Shown here: positions 47,439 through 55,549 of the stretch, piece after piece | Position numbering within the stretch: the first letter of the stretch is position 1 | Layout of the letters: every line of letters begins with the position of its first letter | DNA from: JAHJQQ01 sp963737555 | GTDB lineage: Bacteria; Pseudomonadota; Gammaproteobacteria; Thiohalobacterales; Thiohalobacteraceae | Direction: 5' to 3' | DNA: 64,000 nt | NCBI GenBank assembly: GCA_963737555.1 | Contig: CAVTTB010000009.1 | Span: 186,001-250,000, forward strand | The notes under the pieces: model-generated | The model's input: only the letters and a program-made list of their open reading frames with translations | What the model was told of the DNA's origin: nothing | Database searches by the model: none | Translations under genes and position numbers: made by a program

Positions 47439-48192
47439 CAAGGCTTCGTCACCGCCGGTCGGCGCTGTCTCGCCAGCCGCGGGTAGTCATGTTTGATCAG
47501 CCAGCCAAAATCAGGGGATCATGCCGGGCTATAGCTGCGTCCCTACCTGAAGTTTCATGCGCGTCCACGCGTCGAGGCTCGGCCTGACGAAGTGTCCCAG
47601 CATTTCAGTAACTACGCCCCAAATAAAACGGCGGACCCTTTGGGGGTGCCGCCGATGAGTTATTTAGCCTTCACAATGCTGTGTTTGTTTTCTTTTTTGT
47701 GCCGCTGGCTCTGGCTCTACTGTTTATTATATTTATATTTAACCCGTTGTTTTTATTATCACCGGGTCACTCCTCCATCCTGTATGTTGTTTTCCGCACC
47801 GTTCCCTGGGGCTTGCGTTGTATTAGAGCAAGGCCTGTGCCAACGCTAATATTTACCAATTAAAACAGTAGATTGACTAAATAATTAGCGAGCCGGTAAG
47901 GCGATGGTCAGGTGTTCACGTAAACTATGTCGACATGCTGGCCTATCTCGGGGTGCCGGTTATCTGAGAATATATATATATAAAACATGTGCATAGTAGC
48001 CTATCTAGGCGGCTATATTAAGAAACTTGCATATCGTAAGGAATTTCGACTGCCCGGATTATGCGCAGATTCAGTTGCTACGAGAGCCAAGGAAAGTTCA
48101 GCCTGCACATGAACCGCCTGGAGTAGGGTAGGGCCACAACGACGCGCACCGTTGGGCGGCGGCTTTCTTTCGCTGTGGGTCCGGCCAAGCAC
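47439..48192. other. AT-rich intergenic region, no assured gene
   Basis: About 750 bases between the 28-residue frame and the rpsP promoter. It is visibly AT-richer from about 47660 to 48060. A hairpin with arms GGCGGACCC / GGGTGCCGCC spans 47630-47653. A hydrophobic frame follows (about 47655-47863), with VPLALALLFIIFIF in one frame and MSYLAFTMLCLFSF in another; joined by one base they would give a small membrane protein, but this is unproven. ATATATATATA occurs near 47972. No tRNA or known RNA motif was recognised. Confidence 0.5.
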
Positions 48193-48220
48193 TTCACTTT
48201 TTTCCAGATTTCCGTAGAAT
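48193..48220 (+). promoter_or_regulatory. candidate promoter for the rpsP-rimM-trmD-rplS operon
   Basis: TAGAAT at 48215-48220 with TTCACT at 48193-48198, 16 bases apart; the -10 matches well and the -35 modestly. The rpsP start is at 48284. Position before a ribosomal protein operon supports it. Confidence 0.45.
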
Positions 48221-48283
48221 GCCCGGTTTACTCAGTGACCGCCCTTGCGGTGGTCTTGGCAGTTGTTCAGAGGATGGTTTCAC

Positions 48284-48535
48284 ATGGTAACGATTCGTTT
48301 GTCGCGCGGTGGTGCGAAGAGACGCCCTTTCTATCACATCGTTGTGACTGATAGCCGCAACCGGCGCGATGGTCGCTACATTGAGCGCATCGGTTATTTC
48401 AATCCAATCGCCAAAGGCGGCGAGACACGTGTGCAGATCGATATCGCACGCATTGATCACTGGATTGCACAGGGCGCGCAGCCTTCCGATCGCGTTGCCG
48501 GCCTGGTTAAGCAGGAACGTAAGCAGAGCGCCTGA
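48284..48535 (+). CDS. rpsP: 30S ribosomal protein S16
   Basis: Small-subunit assembly protein. The protein is 83 residues: MVTIRLSRGGAKRRPFYHIV, then VTDSRNRRDGRYIERIGYFN. ATG 48284 follows AGAGGA. First gene of the conserved rpsP-rimM-trmD-rplS operon. Confidence 0.98.
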   Translation: MVTIRLSRGGAKRRPFYHIVVTDSRNRRDGRYIERIGYFNPIAKGGETRVQIDIARIDHWIAQGAQPSDRVAGLVKQERKQSA

Positions 48536-48561
48536 ATTCGCTGCTGCGCTGATATAGAACG

Positions 48562-49065
48562 ATGGCGGATGACCGCGTAATCGTTGGGCGTATCAGCGGG
48601 CTGTTTGGCGTGCGTGGGTGGTTGAAGATTTTTTCCTATACCGAGTCGCGTGAAAACATCGTCGAATACAGTCCGTGGCAAGTGAATAAAGACGGACAAT
48701 GGCAAACGGTGAAAGTCGAGTCTGGACGCAGTCACGGTAAAGGTGTCGTCGTTAAGCTTGTCGGGTATGACGATCGCGATGCGGCTGCAACGCTGATCGG
48801 TTGCGACATCGCGGTAACGCGCGAGCAGATGGGTGAGCCGGCGCCCGGTGAATATTACTGGGCAGACCTCGAAGGTCTGAAGGTCGTGACGCTCGATGGT
48901 GTCGAATTGGGTGTGGTTGACCACCTGTTCGAGACGGGTGCAAATGATGTGGTTGTCGTACGGGGTGAGCGCGAACGGTTGTTGCCCTTCGTACGGGGAA
49001 ATGTAATCAAGAATATAGATCTCCAACGTCATCTGATGGAGGTCGATTGGGATCCCGAATTCTGA
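48562..49065 (+). CDS. rimM: ribosome maturation factor RimM
   Basis: Assists assembly of the 30S head by binding S19. The protein is 167 residues: N-terminal domain VIVGRISGLFGVRGWLKIFS and the C-terminal PRC-barrel with EYYWADLEGLKVVT, ENGANDV-type FETGANDVVVVRGE and LLPFVRGNVIKNIDL. Follows rpsP by 26 bases. Confidence 0.97.
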   Translation: MADDRVIVGRISGLFGVRGWLKIFSYTESRENIVEYSPWQVNKDGQWQTVKVESGRSHGKGVVVKLVGYDDRDAAATLIGCDIAVTREQMGEPAPGEYYWADLEGLKVVTLDGVELGVVDHLFETGANDVVVVRGERERLLPFVRGNVIKNIDLQRHLMEVDWDPEF

Positions 49066-49117
49066 CGGCTTGATTGGCGCTGGTTGATCCGGATGCCAGG
49101 GCCGGTGGGGATTCGAA

Positions 49118-49876
49118 ATGCGGATTGATGTGGTTACCCTGTTTCCCGATCTGGTGCGCCAGGTCGCCGAGTGCGGAGTGACCGGACGCGCGGTTCAACG
49201 TGAATTGTTGGCGCTGCATACCTGGAATCCGCGCGATTACACCCACGATAGGCATCGTACGGTGGATGACCGTCCCTACGGGGGTGGCCCGGGCATGGTG
49301 ATGCGCTATGAGCCGCTGCGTGATGTCATCCGCGCAGCGCGCGCCGAGTCGCCGCAGGTGCCGGTGGTGTATCTTTCACCGCAGGGGCGATTGCTGACCC
49401 AGGAGCAGGTGCGCATCTGGGCGAGTGGGCCGGGATTGATTTTGCTTGCCGGGCGCTATGAGGGCATTGACGAGCGCCTGCATGCCGACCTGATCGATGA
49501 AGAATGGTCGATTGGCGATTACGTGCTGAGCGGTGGCGAACTGGCAGCGATGGTGGTTATCGATGCCGTGGCGCGACTGCAGCCGGGCGCGCTGGGCGAT
49601 GAGGATTCAGCCGAACAGGACTCCTTCTCGCAAGGTCTGCTCGACTGTCCGCATTTCACGCGGCCTGAAAGTATTGATGGTATGGATGTACCGCCGGTGT
49701 TGATGGGCGGCAATCACGCCGACATCGTGCGCTGGCGTAGCAAACAGTCGCTCGGGCGAACATGGCAACGGCGGCCGGAATTATTAGATCATTTGCAGTT
49801 GACGCAGGAACAACAGCTGCTCTTGGATGAATTCATTCAAGAGCGGGACGATAAACGACAGGACACTCCACAGTAA
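49118..49876 (+). CDS. trmD: tRNA (guanine-N1)-methyltransferase
   Basis: SPOUT methyltransferase making m1G37, which prevents +1 frameshifting. The protein is 252 residues. Motifs: LHTWNPRDYTHDRHRTVDDR, RPYGGGPGMVM, LLAGRYEGIDERL and the knot SIGDYVLSGGELAAMVVIDA. ATG 49118. Intact. Confidence 0.98.
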   Translation: MRIDVVTLFPDLVRQVAECGVTGRAVQRELLALHTWNPRDYTHDRHRTVDDRPYGGGPGMVMRYEPLRDVIRAARAESPQVPVVYLSPQGRLLTQEQVRIWASGPGLILLAGRYEGIDERLHADLIDEEWSIGDYVLSGGELAAMVVIDAVARLQPGALGDEDSAEQDSFSQGLLDCPHFTRPESIDGMDVPPVLMGGNHADIVRWRSKQSLGRTWQRRPELLDHLQLTQEQQLLLDEFIQERDDKRQDTPQ

Positions 49877-49901
49877 CGACGAGTGAGTTAGAGGTAACAA
49901 C

Positions 49902-50243
49902 ATGAACATCATCGAAGAGTTGGAAAAGGAACAAATGGGTCGTGCCGTTCCGGCGTTTGGTCCCGGCGACACCGTGGTTGTCAACGTGAAGGTGAAGGAA
50001 GGTACCCGCGAGCGCACCCAGGCCTTCGAAGGTGTTGTCATCGCCATTCGCAGCCGCGGCCTGAATTCCGCGTTCACTGTGCGTAAGATCTCGCATGGCG
50101 AGGGCGTAGAGCGTGTGTTCCAGACCTACAGCCAGGCCATCGACAGCATCGAAGTGAAGCGTCGCGGTGACGTACGTCGCGCCAAGCTGTACTACCTGCG
50201 CGACCGTCAGGGCAAGTCCGCACGTATCAAGGAAAAACTCTAA
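49902..50243 (+). CDS. rplS: 50S ribosomal protein L19
   Basis: Located at the 30S-50S interface. The protein is 113 residues: MNIIEELEKEQMGR, PGDTVVVNVKVKEGTRER, IRSRGLNSAFTVRKISHGEG and VERVFQTYSQAIDSIEV. Last gene of the operon; a terminator follows. Confidence 0.98.
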   Translation: MNIIEELEKEQMGRAVPAFGPGDTVVVNVKVKEGTRERTQAFEGVVIAIRSRGLNSAFTVRKISHGEGVERVFQTYSQAIDSIEVKRRGDVRRAKLYYLRDRQGKSARIKEKL

Positions 50244-50302
50244 ACGGCAGCAGGCTGGCGTCGGCGCTAAACCAGCCGATGCCGCTTTTGTCAGGCCCAG
50301 CG

Positions 50303-50334
50303 AGGGGCGTCATGTTCACATGGCGCCCTTTTTT
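50303..50334 (+). terminator. rho-independent terminator after rplS
   Basis: AGGGGCGTCATG pairs with CATGGCGCCCT around a TTCA loop, with one or two mismatched positions, followed by TTTTTT. It ends the ribosomal operon 60 bases after the rplS stop. Confidence 0.8.
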
Positions 50335-50434
50335 GTTGTACGTTACGCACCAGGCGCCGCCATCATTGGCGGTACATCGTCGTAGGGAAACGCACGAGGT
50401 AGACCTCCATGAAGAGGATGATTATCAGGCCATA

Positions 50435-50879
50435 ATGACCAGCCCAATCGGGCGAATCGGTGTCCGCTTGGACGACCTAGAACAACTCGTCGCACTGGAT
50501 TTTCTGGGGCAACGAGGGCGTTCCCGGCCTGGCCAAACCTATGCGGCGCGGCGCATCGTCGCAGCACTGATGGGTTACTTTGCCAATCCAACGCTGCCCC
50601 TCTATTTACCGCTGGCAACATCGGGTACGCCGTTCCAGCAGAAAGTCTGGCGTGCCTTGCAGGAAATCCCCGCGGGCCAGACCTGGACTTATGGCCAACT
50701 CGCCAAGCATATCGACTCAGCCCCTCGCGCAGTAGGGCAGGCCTGCCGACGTAATCCCTTGCCTATCGTCGTGCCTTGCCATCGCGTGGTCGCACAATCG
50801 GGCATGGGTGGCTATAGCGGCGCGACTAGCGGGCCTGATATGGCCATCAAGACCTGGTTACTGACACACGAAGGCGTGA
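50435..50879 (+). CDS. ogt: methylated-DNA--[protein]-cysteine methyltransferase, ends affected by likely indels
   Basis: Suicidal repair protein for O6-alkylguanine and O4-alkylthymine. The active-site cysteine is in PIVVPCHRVVAQSGMGGYSG, with the helix-turn-helix region FQQKVWRALQEIPAGQTWTY and GQACRRNPLP. The open frame starts far upstream (50279), but that part crosses the rplS terminator. Homology begins around YQAIMTSPIG; ATG 50435 is the first start after it, though a start at 50409 (after GAGGT) with one missing base is attractive. At the 3' end the frame runs without a stop into htpG. One missing base near 50873 would end the protein as HEGA at 50877-50879, the normal place, and I use that end. 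Confidence 0.8.
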
Positions 50880-50980
50880 TCCGCCTCCTTGAATCCGGTG
50901 ATTGCCGCCCCCATGTCGTTCTGACTTGGCTGTGTACAGCCGTTTCGTTTCCCATTTTCATATTCAGGAGTAGCTTGGCA

Positions 50981-52867
50981 ATGACCGTTACGGCCCATAA
51001 GGAGACCCTGGAGTTTCAGACCGAAGTTCGGCAACTGCTGAACCTCATGATCCACTCGTTGTATTCCAACAAAGAAATTTTCCTGCGCGAACTGATCTCG
51101 AACGCCTCGGATGCCTGCGACAAACTGCGTTTCGAGGCCTTGTCCGACGACGCACTCTATGAAAACGACAGCGCATTGAAAATTGGTGTGCGGGTGGACC
51201 GGGAACAACGCACCATCACCATCAGCGACAACGGCATCGGCATGAATCGCAGCGAGGTCGTGGATAATCTCGGTACCATCGCCAAATCCGGTACCCGGCA
51301 GTTTTTCGAATCGCTCACCGGCGATCAAGCCAAGGACAGTACGCTCATCGGCCAATTCGGCGTGGGCTTCTATTCGGCGTTCATCATCGCCGACACCGTC
51401 ACAGTGATTTCACGTCGTGCCGGGCTTGGTCATGAGCACGGCGTACGCTGGGAATCCGATGGACAGGGCAGCTATTCTCTGGAAACCGTCGACGTGGAAG
51501 CGCGTGGCACACAGGTGATTCTGCATCTGCGCGAGGGTGAGGACGAATTCCTCGATGCCTTCCGCCTGCGCAGCATCATCCGCAAGTATTCCGATCACAT
51601 CTCTCTGCCCATCGAAATGCCGGTTGAAGACAAGGACGGCGAGTTCGAGACGGTCAACAGCGCCTCGGCCCTGTGGGCGCGCGCCAAGAAAGACATCAGT
51701 GACGATGAATACAAGGCCTTCTACAAACATGTTGGCCACGATTTCGAGGATCCATTGACCTGGACGCACAATCGCGTCGAGGGCAATCAGTCCTATACCT
51801 CATTGCTGTATGTGCCGAAGCGCGCGCCCTTCGATCTATGGGATCGTGATAGCCGTCATGGCATCAAGCTCTACGTGCGCCGTGTGTTCATCATGGACGA
51901 CGCCGAACAGCTGATGCCGCAATATCTGCGTTTTGTCCGTGGCGTGGTCGACTCGGATGATTTGCCGCTGAATGTTTCGCGAGAAATTCTGCAGCACAAT
52001 AAACTCATCGATACGCTACGCTCCGCCTCGGTAAAAAAGGTGCTGGGCCTGCTCGAGGAAATCGCCGACAAAGAGCCGCAACGCTACGCCGACTTCTGGA
52101 AGGAATTCGGCCGTGTGCTGAAGGAGGGGCCGGGCGAGGATTATGCCAACCGCGAACGCATCGCCAAGCTGCTGCGTTTCGCCTCTACCCATGATGACTC
52201 GGTCGAGCAGAAGGTTTCGCTGGAGGATTACCTCGGGCGCATGGCCGAGGGCCAGGACAAGATCTATTACGTGACCGCCGACACCCACGCGGCTGCGCGC
52301 AAGAGTCCGCATCTGGAGGTATTCCGCAAGCAGGGAATCGAGGTGCTGCTGCTCTGGGATCGTGTCGACGAATGGTTGATGTCGCATCTCACCGAATACG
52401 CTGGCAAGTCGCTGGTCTCGGTGGCCAAAGGGGATTTGGATCTCGGCAAGCTGGGTGCCACCGAGGATCAGGAAGCGCTCAAACAGGCTGAGACGGAACT
52501 GATGCCACTGCTTGAACGGATGCAGACGGCGCTCGGCGACAAGGTCAAGGAAGTACGCTTCAGTCATCGCTTGACCGATTCACCCGCGTGTCTGGTGCTG
52601 GGCGCGCACGATATGGCGGTGCATCTGCAGCGGGTTTTGCGACAGGCAGGACATGAGGTGCCGAATACGCAGCCGGTGTTGGAAATCAATCCGCAACATG
52701 CGCTGATCCGCCGCCTGGAAGGCGAATCCGATGCACAGTGTTTCAGCGACTGGAGTCACGTGCTGTTCGATCAGGCCATGCTCGCCGAAGGTGGGCAGCT
52801 CGAGGATGCGGCTGGGTTCGTCGGTCGTCTGAATGGCCTGCTGCTGCAGCTCGCGAATCACCCGTGA
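50981..52867 (+). CDS. htpG: molecular chaperone HtpG (bacterial Hsp90)
   Basis: ATP-dependent chaperone, homodimer in the cytoplasm. The protein is 628 residues. GHKL ATPase motifs: YSNKEIFLRELISNASDACD, ISDNGIGMNRSEV, IGQFGVGFYSAFI. Middle domain: GVVDSDDLPLNVSREILQ; C-terminal dimerisation domain present. ATG 50981 has AGGAG at 50966-50970 and begins TAHKETLEFQTEVRQLLNL. The frame is open upstream into ogt, but the ribosome-binding site and family start show HtpG is a separate protein. Confidence 0.97.
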   Translation: MTVTAHKETLEFQTEVRQLLNLMIHSLYSNKEIFLRELISNASDACDKLRFEALSDDALYENDSALKIGVRVDREQRTITISDNGIGMNRSEVVDNLGTIAKSGTRQFFESLTGDQAKDSTLIGQFGVGFYSAFIIADTVTVISRRAGLGHEHGVRWESDGQGSYSLETVDVEARGTQVILHLREGEDEFLDAFRLRSIIRKYSDHISLPIEMPVEDKDGEFETVNSASALWARAKKDISDDEYKAFYKHVGHDFEDPLTWTHNRVEGNQSYTSLLYVPKRAPFDLWDRDSRHGIKLYVRRVFIMDDAEQLMPQYLRFVRGVVDSDDLPLNVSREILQHNKLIDTLRSASVKKVLGLLEEIADKEPQRYADFWKEFGRVLKEGPGEDYANRERIAKLLRFASTHDDSVEQKVSLEDYLGRMAEGQDKIYYVTADTHAAARKSPHLEVFRKQGIEVLLLWDRVDEWLMSHLTEYAGKSLVSVAKGDLDLGKLGATEDQEALKQAETELMPLLERMQTALGDKVKEVRFSHRLTDSPACLVLGAHDMAVHLQRVLRQAGHEVPNTQPVLEINPQHALIRRLEGESDAQCFSDWSHVLFDQAMLAEGGQLEDAAGFVGRLNGLLLQLANHP

Positions 52868-52884
52868 GCAAATGCTCTGCGCCA

Positions 52885-52908
52885 CTGCGGTGAGCTTCCT
52901 CACCGCAG
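52885..52908 (+). terminator. hairpin after htpG, possible terminator
   Basis: CTGCGGTGAG pairs perfectly with CTCACCGCAG around a CTTC tetraloop, 18 bases after the htpG stop. There is no T-run, so it may be a terminator of the stable-tetraloop type or an mRNA 3' stabiliser. Confidence 0.4.
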
Positions 52909-52926
52909 CGGACTGAGTCCTTGATC

Positions 52927-53322
52927 ATGTCCAATCCTCAGGATCAAACGCGTTACCGCATCGACAAATGGTTGTGGGCGGCGCGTTTTTTCAAAACCCG
53001 CGCCCTGGCCACGGAGGCCGTGGAGGGCGGTAAGGTGCATGTCAACGGTGAACGCGTGAAACCTTCGCGGCAAGTGCGTTGCGGCGATGAGCTCGGTATT
53101 CAAAAAGGGCTTTATACCTTCGTGATCGAGGTGCAGGCGTTATCGATGCAGCGTGGTTCGGCCGAGCGGGCACAAGCGCTGTATAGCGAACGGGAATCGA
53201 GTATCGCCGCGCGGCAGGCCTTACAGGATGCACACCGATTACAAACGGCCACTGATCCGCAGCCGGGTGGACGGCCGGACAAGCGCATGCGACGTCAGTG
53301 GGAACGGCTCAAGGGGCGCTGA
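52927..53322 (+). CDS. hslR: heat-shock S4-domain RNA-binding protein Hsp15
   Basis: Hsp15 recycles stalled 50S subunits bearing nascent chain-tRNA. The protein is 131 residues. The S4 domain shows RIDKWLWAARFFKTRALATE, GGKVHVNGERVKPSRQV and GDELGI. The basic C-terminus ends DKRMRRQWERLKGR. ATG 52927 preferred over TTG 52921. Its place after htpG fits a heat-shock cluster. Confidence 0.93.
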   Translation: MSNPQDQTRYRIDKWLWAARFFKTRALATEAVEGGKVHVNGERVKPSRQVRCGDELGIQKGLYTFVIEVQALSMQRGSAERAQALYSERESSIAARQALQDAHRLQTATDPQPGGRPDKRMRRQWERLKGR

Positions 53323-53327
53323 ACGCG

Positions 53328-53360
53328 GCTCATCGTCGGAATCCTTAATCGACGATGAGC
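53328..53360. terminator. likely bidirectional terminator hairpin
   Basis: GCTCATCGTCG (53328-53338) pairs perfectly with CGACGATGAGC (53350-53360) around an 11-base loop, between the convergent hslR and receiver-protein genes. No long T-run on either side. Confidence 0.5.
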
Positions 53361-53366
53361 GTGGGC

Positions 53367-54144
53367 TTAGGCCTGTGCGCGTAGCGGTATTTGCATGGCG
53401 TGCAGCATGACGGTGCGCAGCGTCATGATCAGATTGCTTGCCGCGTCATCACCTTCGACGTCGGTGGCGTTTTGTGCATCGCGATAATGCCCCTGTAACA
53501 CCATCGGGGTTTCCGGGCAGAGTGCGGCAATCCGGTGCAGCACATCTTCGCGGGCTATGTCGCATAGATTCGTGTTCATCAGCGCGAAATCATAGCCGGG
53601 AACATCCAAGGCATTGTCGAGTTCCGCGGCGCTACCGGCTTGCGCAAGCTCCACATTATCGCGCAGTGCCGCTTTGACCAGGCCGGCACTGAAGCGATCC
53701 GCTTCGATATGCAGAATGCGTGGGCGGAAGCTGCGATTGCGCTGGCAGGCGGACTTGATCGCAAAGATCGCGCGTGCCTGATTGGCCGCCTTGCGCACCC
53801 AATCGGGTTCGGGGTGCGGTTCATCATCGATCGCTTCCAGGTCGATTTCCAGATTGTGCGACGGGCGGGGTGCCGCCGTAGGCTGGCGTGCACGCGGAGA
53901 TCACTAAGATTGGTAAGTGCATGCCCAGTACGCGCAACTCATGAGTGAACGACAGGGCATCTTGATCTTCTAACAACAGCGGTACGGTCATCGCTTGATA
54001 ATAATGCAGCGCGAGCTTCTTCAGGGCCTGGCGGCCACTCTGAACGGTGTCGACCCAGAAGCCGGCAGTTTCGAGCGTCCGTGACAGATAGGCGCTGAGC
54101 GTAGCGTCGTGTTCGCAAACCAGAATGCGTGGGCAGTGCCCCAT
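53367..54144 (-). CDS. tandem receiver-like protein lacking both phosphoacceptor Asp residues, frameshifted
   Basis: Two CheY-like domains in one protein of about 258 residues. The first (RILVCEHDATLSAYLSRTLE) keeps the acidic pocket, but the phosphoacceptor position is Pro (AMTVPLLLEDQD). The second (RILHIEADRFSAGLVKAAL) has Asn there (YDFALMNTNLCD). Between them is an acidic linker. The first frame runs on to a stop at about 53824; one extra base near 53885-53895 joins LPILVISA to the linker containing HNLEIDLEAIDDE. Both domains look unable to be phosphorylated, so it is probably a pseudo-receiver scaffold. No output domain or close family is recognised. Confidence 0.65.
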
Positions 54145-54475
54145 GATGAACCTCGATTGTCGTTGTCGTTGTGATTACTGCCTTGCGTTGCCGCCCCTGG
54201 CTCAGCGTTGTTGCTGCCTGTCGCTCGGCTTTCACTGCTATCGACAGTGAGGCAGATTTATTAAGCGGTCCGCTGCGGAGCGCGGGCCTGCGTGGCTTGG
54301 TGTTACTTGGTCTAATTCCGGGGTATTGGTGCAGGATTTCAGCGGCTTAGCGCCATGCATTTCGGCCGGGAAATGCTAAGATGGCGCACGCCCGAGCGAG
54401 GTAAGTGACGCATCGGTCCGAAGTGTGACGTAGGTCCGGAACGGCCCGGACCGCGGGTTTTGCAGGAGAGGTTGC
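54145..54475. other. intergenic region between divergent genes
   Basis: About 330 bases between the pseudo-receiver gene (minus) and the MoxR-type gene (plus). It must hold promoters for both; no near-consensus -35/-10 pair was identified. GGTCCGGAACGGCCCGGACC near 54434-54453 is an inverted repeat (GGTCCGG/CCGGACC) about 22 bases before the moxR start and could be an operator. No open frame looks real. Confidence 0.45.
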
Positions 54476-55522
54476 ATGCGTCCTTCGCAGTTGATGAGCG
54501 TACTGGATCGGGAGTTTCTGAGCACCCACGAGGGACACCACACGCCCGTGATGGTGTGGGGTCCGCCGGGTGTCGGCAAGTCGCAAATTATTGCGCAGAT
54601 CGCCTCGCGCCATGACGCTGCCGTCATTGATATACGACTGTCGCAGATGGAACCGAGCGATCTGCGCGGCATTCCATTTCGGGTCGGTGATTTCGTCGAG
54701 TGGGCGGTGCCGGCCATCCTGCCGAACGCCGAGCGTCATGGTCAGGCGGGCATTTTGTTCCTGGATGAAATCACCTCGGCGCCACCGAGCGTGTCGGCGG
54801 CGGCCTATCAGTTGATTCTGGATCGGCGCTTGGGTGAATACCGCGTGCCGGACGGCTGGGCGATTTTCGCCGCGGGCAATCGTCAGGGCGACCGTGGTGT
54901 GACCTATACCATGCCGGCGCCGTTGGCCAACCGCTTCTCGCATTTCGAATTGGATACCCATCTCGATGACTGGGTCGCTTGGGCCTATGCCAATGGGATC
55001 GATGAACGGCTGATCGCGTTCCTGCGTTTCAGGCCGGAACTGCTGTTCGATTTCGATCCCGCGCACAATCCCGTGGCGTTCCCGTCGCCGCGATCCTGGG
55101 AATTCGCACACCGCGCGCTACAGAAATTCGGTACGCATTCCAATTTATTGGTCGCGACCTTGCAGGCCTGTGTCGGTCCGGCGGCCGGTATCGAATTGGC
55201 CGCGTTCGTCGAGAACCTGGATCAATTGCCGGATATCGATGCCATTGTGCGTGGCGAATCGGTGTCGGTGCCGCGCGAGATCGATCTGCAATATGCCGTT
55301 GCCTGCGCCTTGGTCGGTCGTGCGTTGCGCGCGCGTAAGACAGCCGAGGCCAACACCGTATTCGGACATATCATCGACTACGCGGGAACCTTCCCGCAGC
55401 GCGAGATGGGAGTCATGCTGATTTCGGACATGCACCGTGCCGTCGGTCAGGAGCTGTTTGCTGTGCCGCAGTTTTCTACCTGGGCGAAAGCGGTGGCCGA
55501 CGTCATGCTCTATGATGCGTAA
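54476..55522 (+). CDS. MoxR-family AAA+ ATPase
   Basis: A 348-residue AAA+ protein. Walker A is WGPPGVGKSQIIAQIA, Walker B GILFLDEITSAPPSV, sensor 1 FAAGNRQGDRGV, and an Arg-finger-like LANRFSHFEL. The N-terminus RPSQLMSVLDREFLS is typical of the MoxR group that partners with VWA/metallopeptidase proteins. GGAG lies before the ATG. The next gene, 27 bases on, encodes such a partner. MoxR-VWA pairs act as chaperone-like activators; the client is unknown here. Confidence 0.9.
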   Translation: MRPSQLMSVLDREFLSTHEGHHTPVMVWGPPGVGKSQIIAQIASRHDAAVIDIRLSQMEPSDLRGIPFRVGDFVEWAVPAILPNAERHGQAGILFLDEITSAPPSVSAAAYQLILDRRLGEYRVPDGWAIFAAGNRQGDRGVTYTMPAPLANRFSHFELDTHLDDWVAWAYANGIDERLIAFLRFRPELLFDFDPAHNPVAFPSPRSWEFAHRALQKFGTHSNLLVATLQACVGPAAGIELAAFVENLDQLPDIDAIVRGESVSVPREIDLQYAVACALVGRALRARKTAEANTVFGHIIDYAGTFPQREMGVMLISDMHRAVGQELFAVPQFSTWAKAVADVMLYDA

Positions 55523-55549
55523 GCGTCGAACGCACGTTACTGTGATGCT

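Noticed and set aside
47970..47982. ATATATATATA run as an origin or CRISPR-like signal
   Set aside because: A single short dinucleotide run without DnaA boxes or spaced repeats.
50312..50434. Upstream ATG at 50312 as the ogt start
   Set aside because: It lies in the loop of the rplS terminator and the encoded residues are not conserved.
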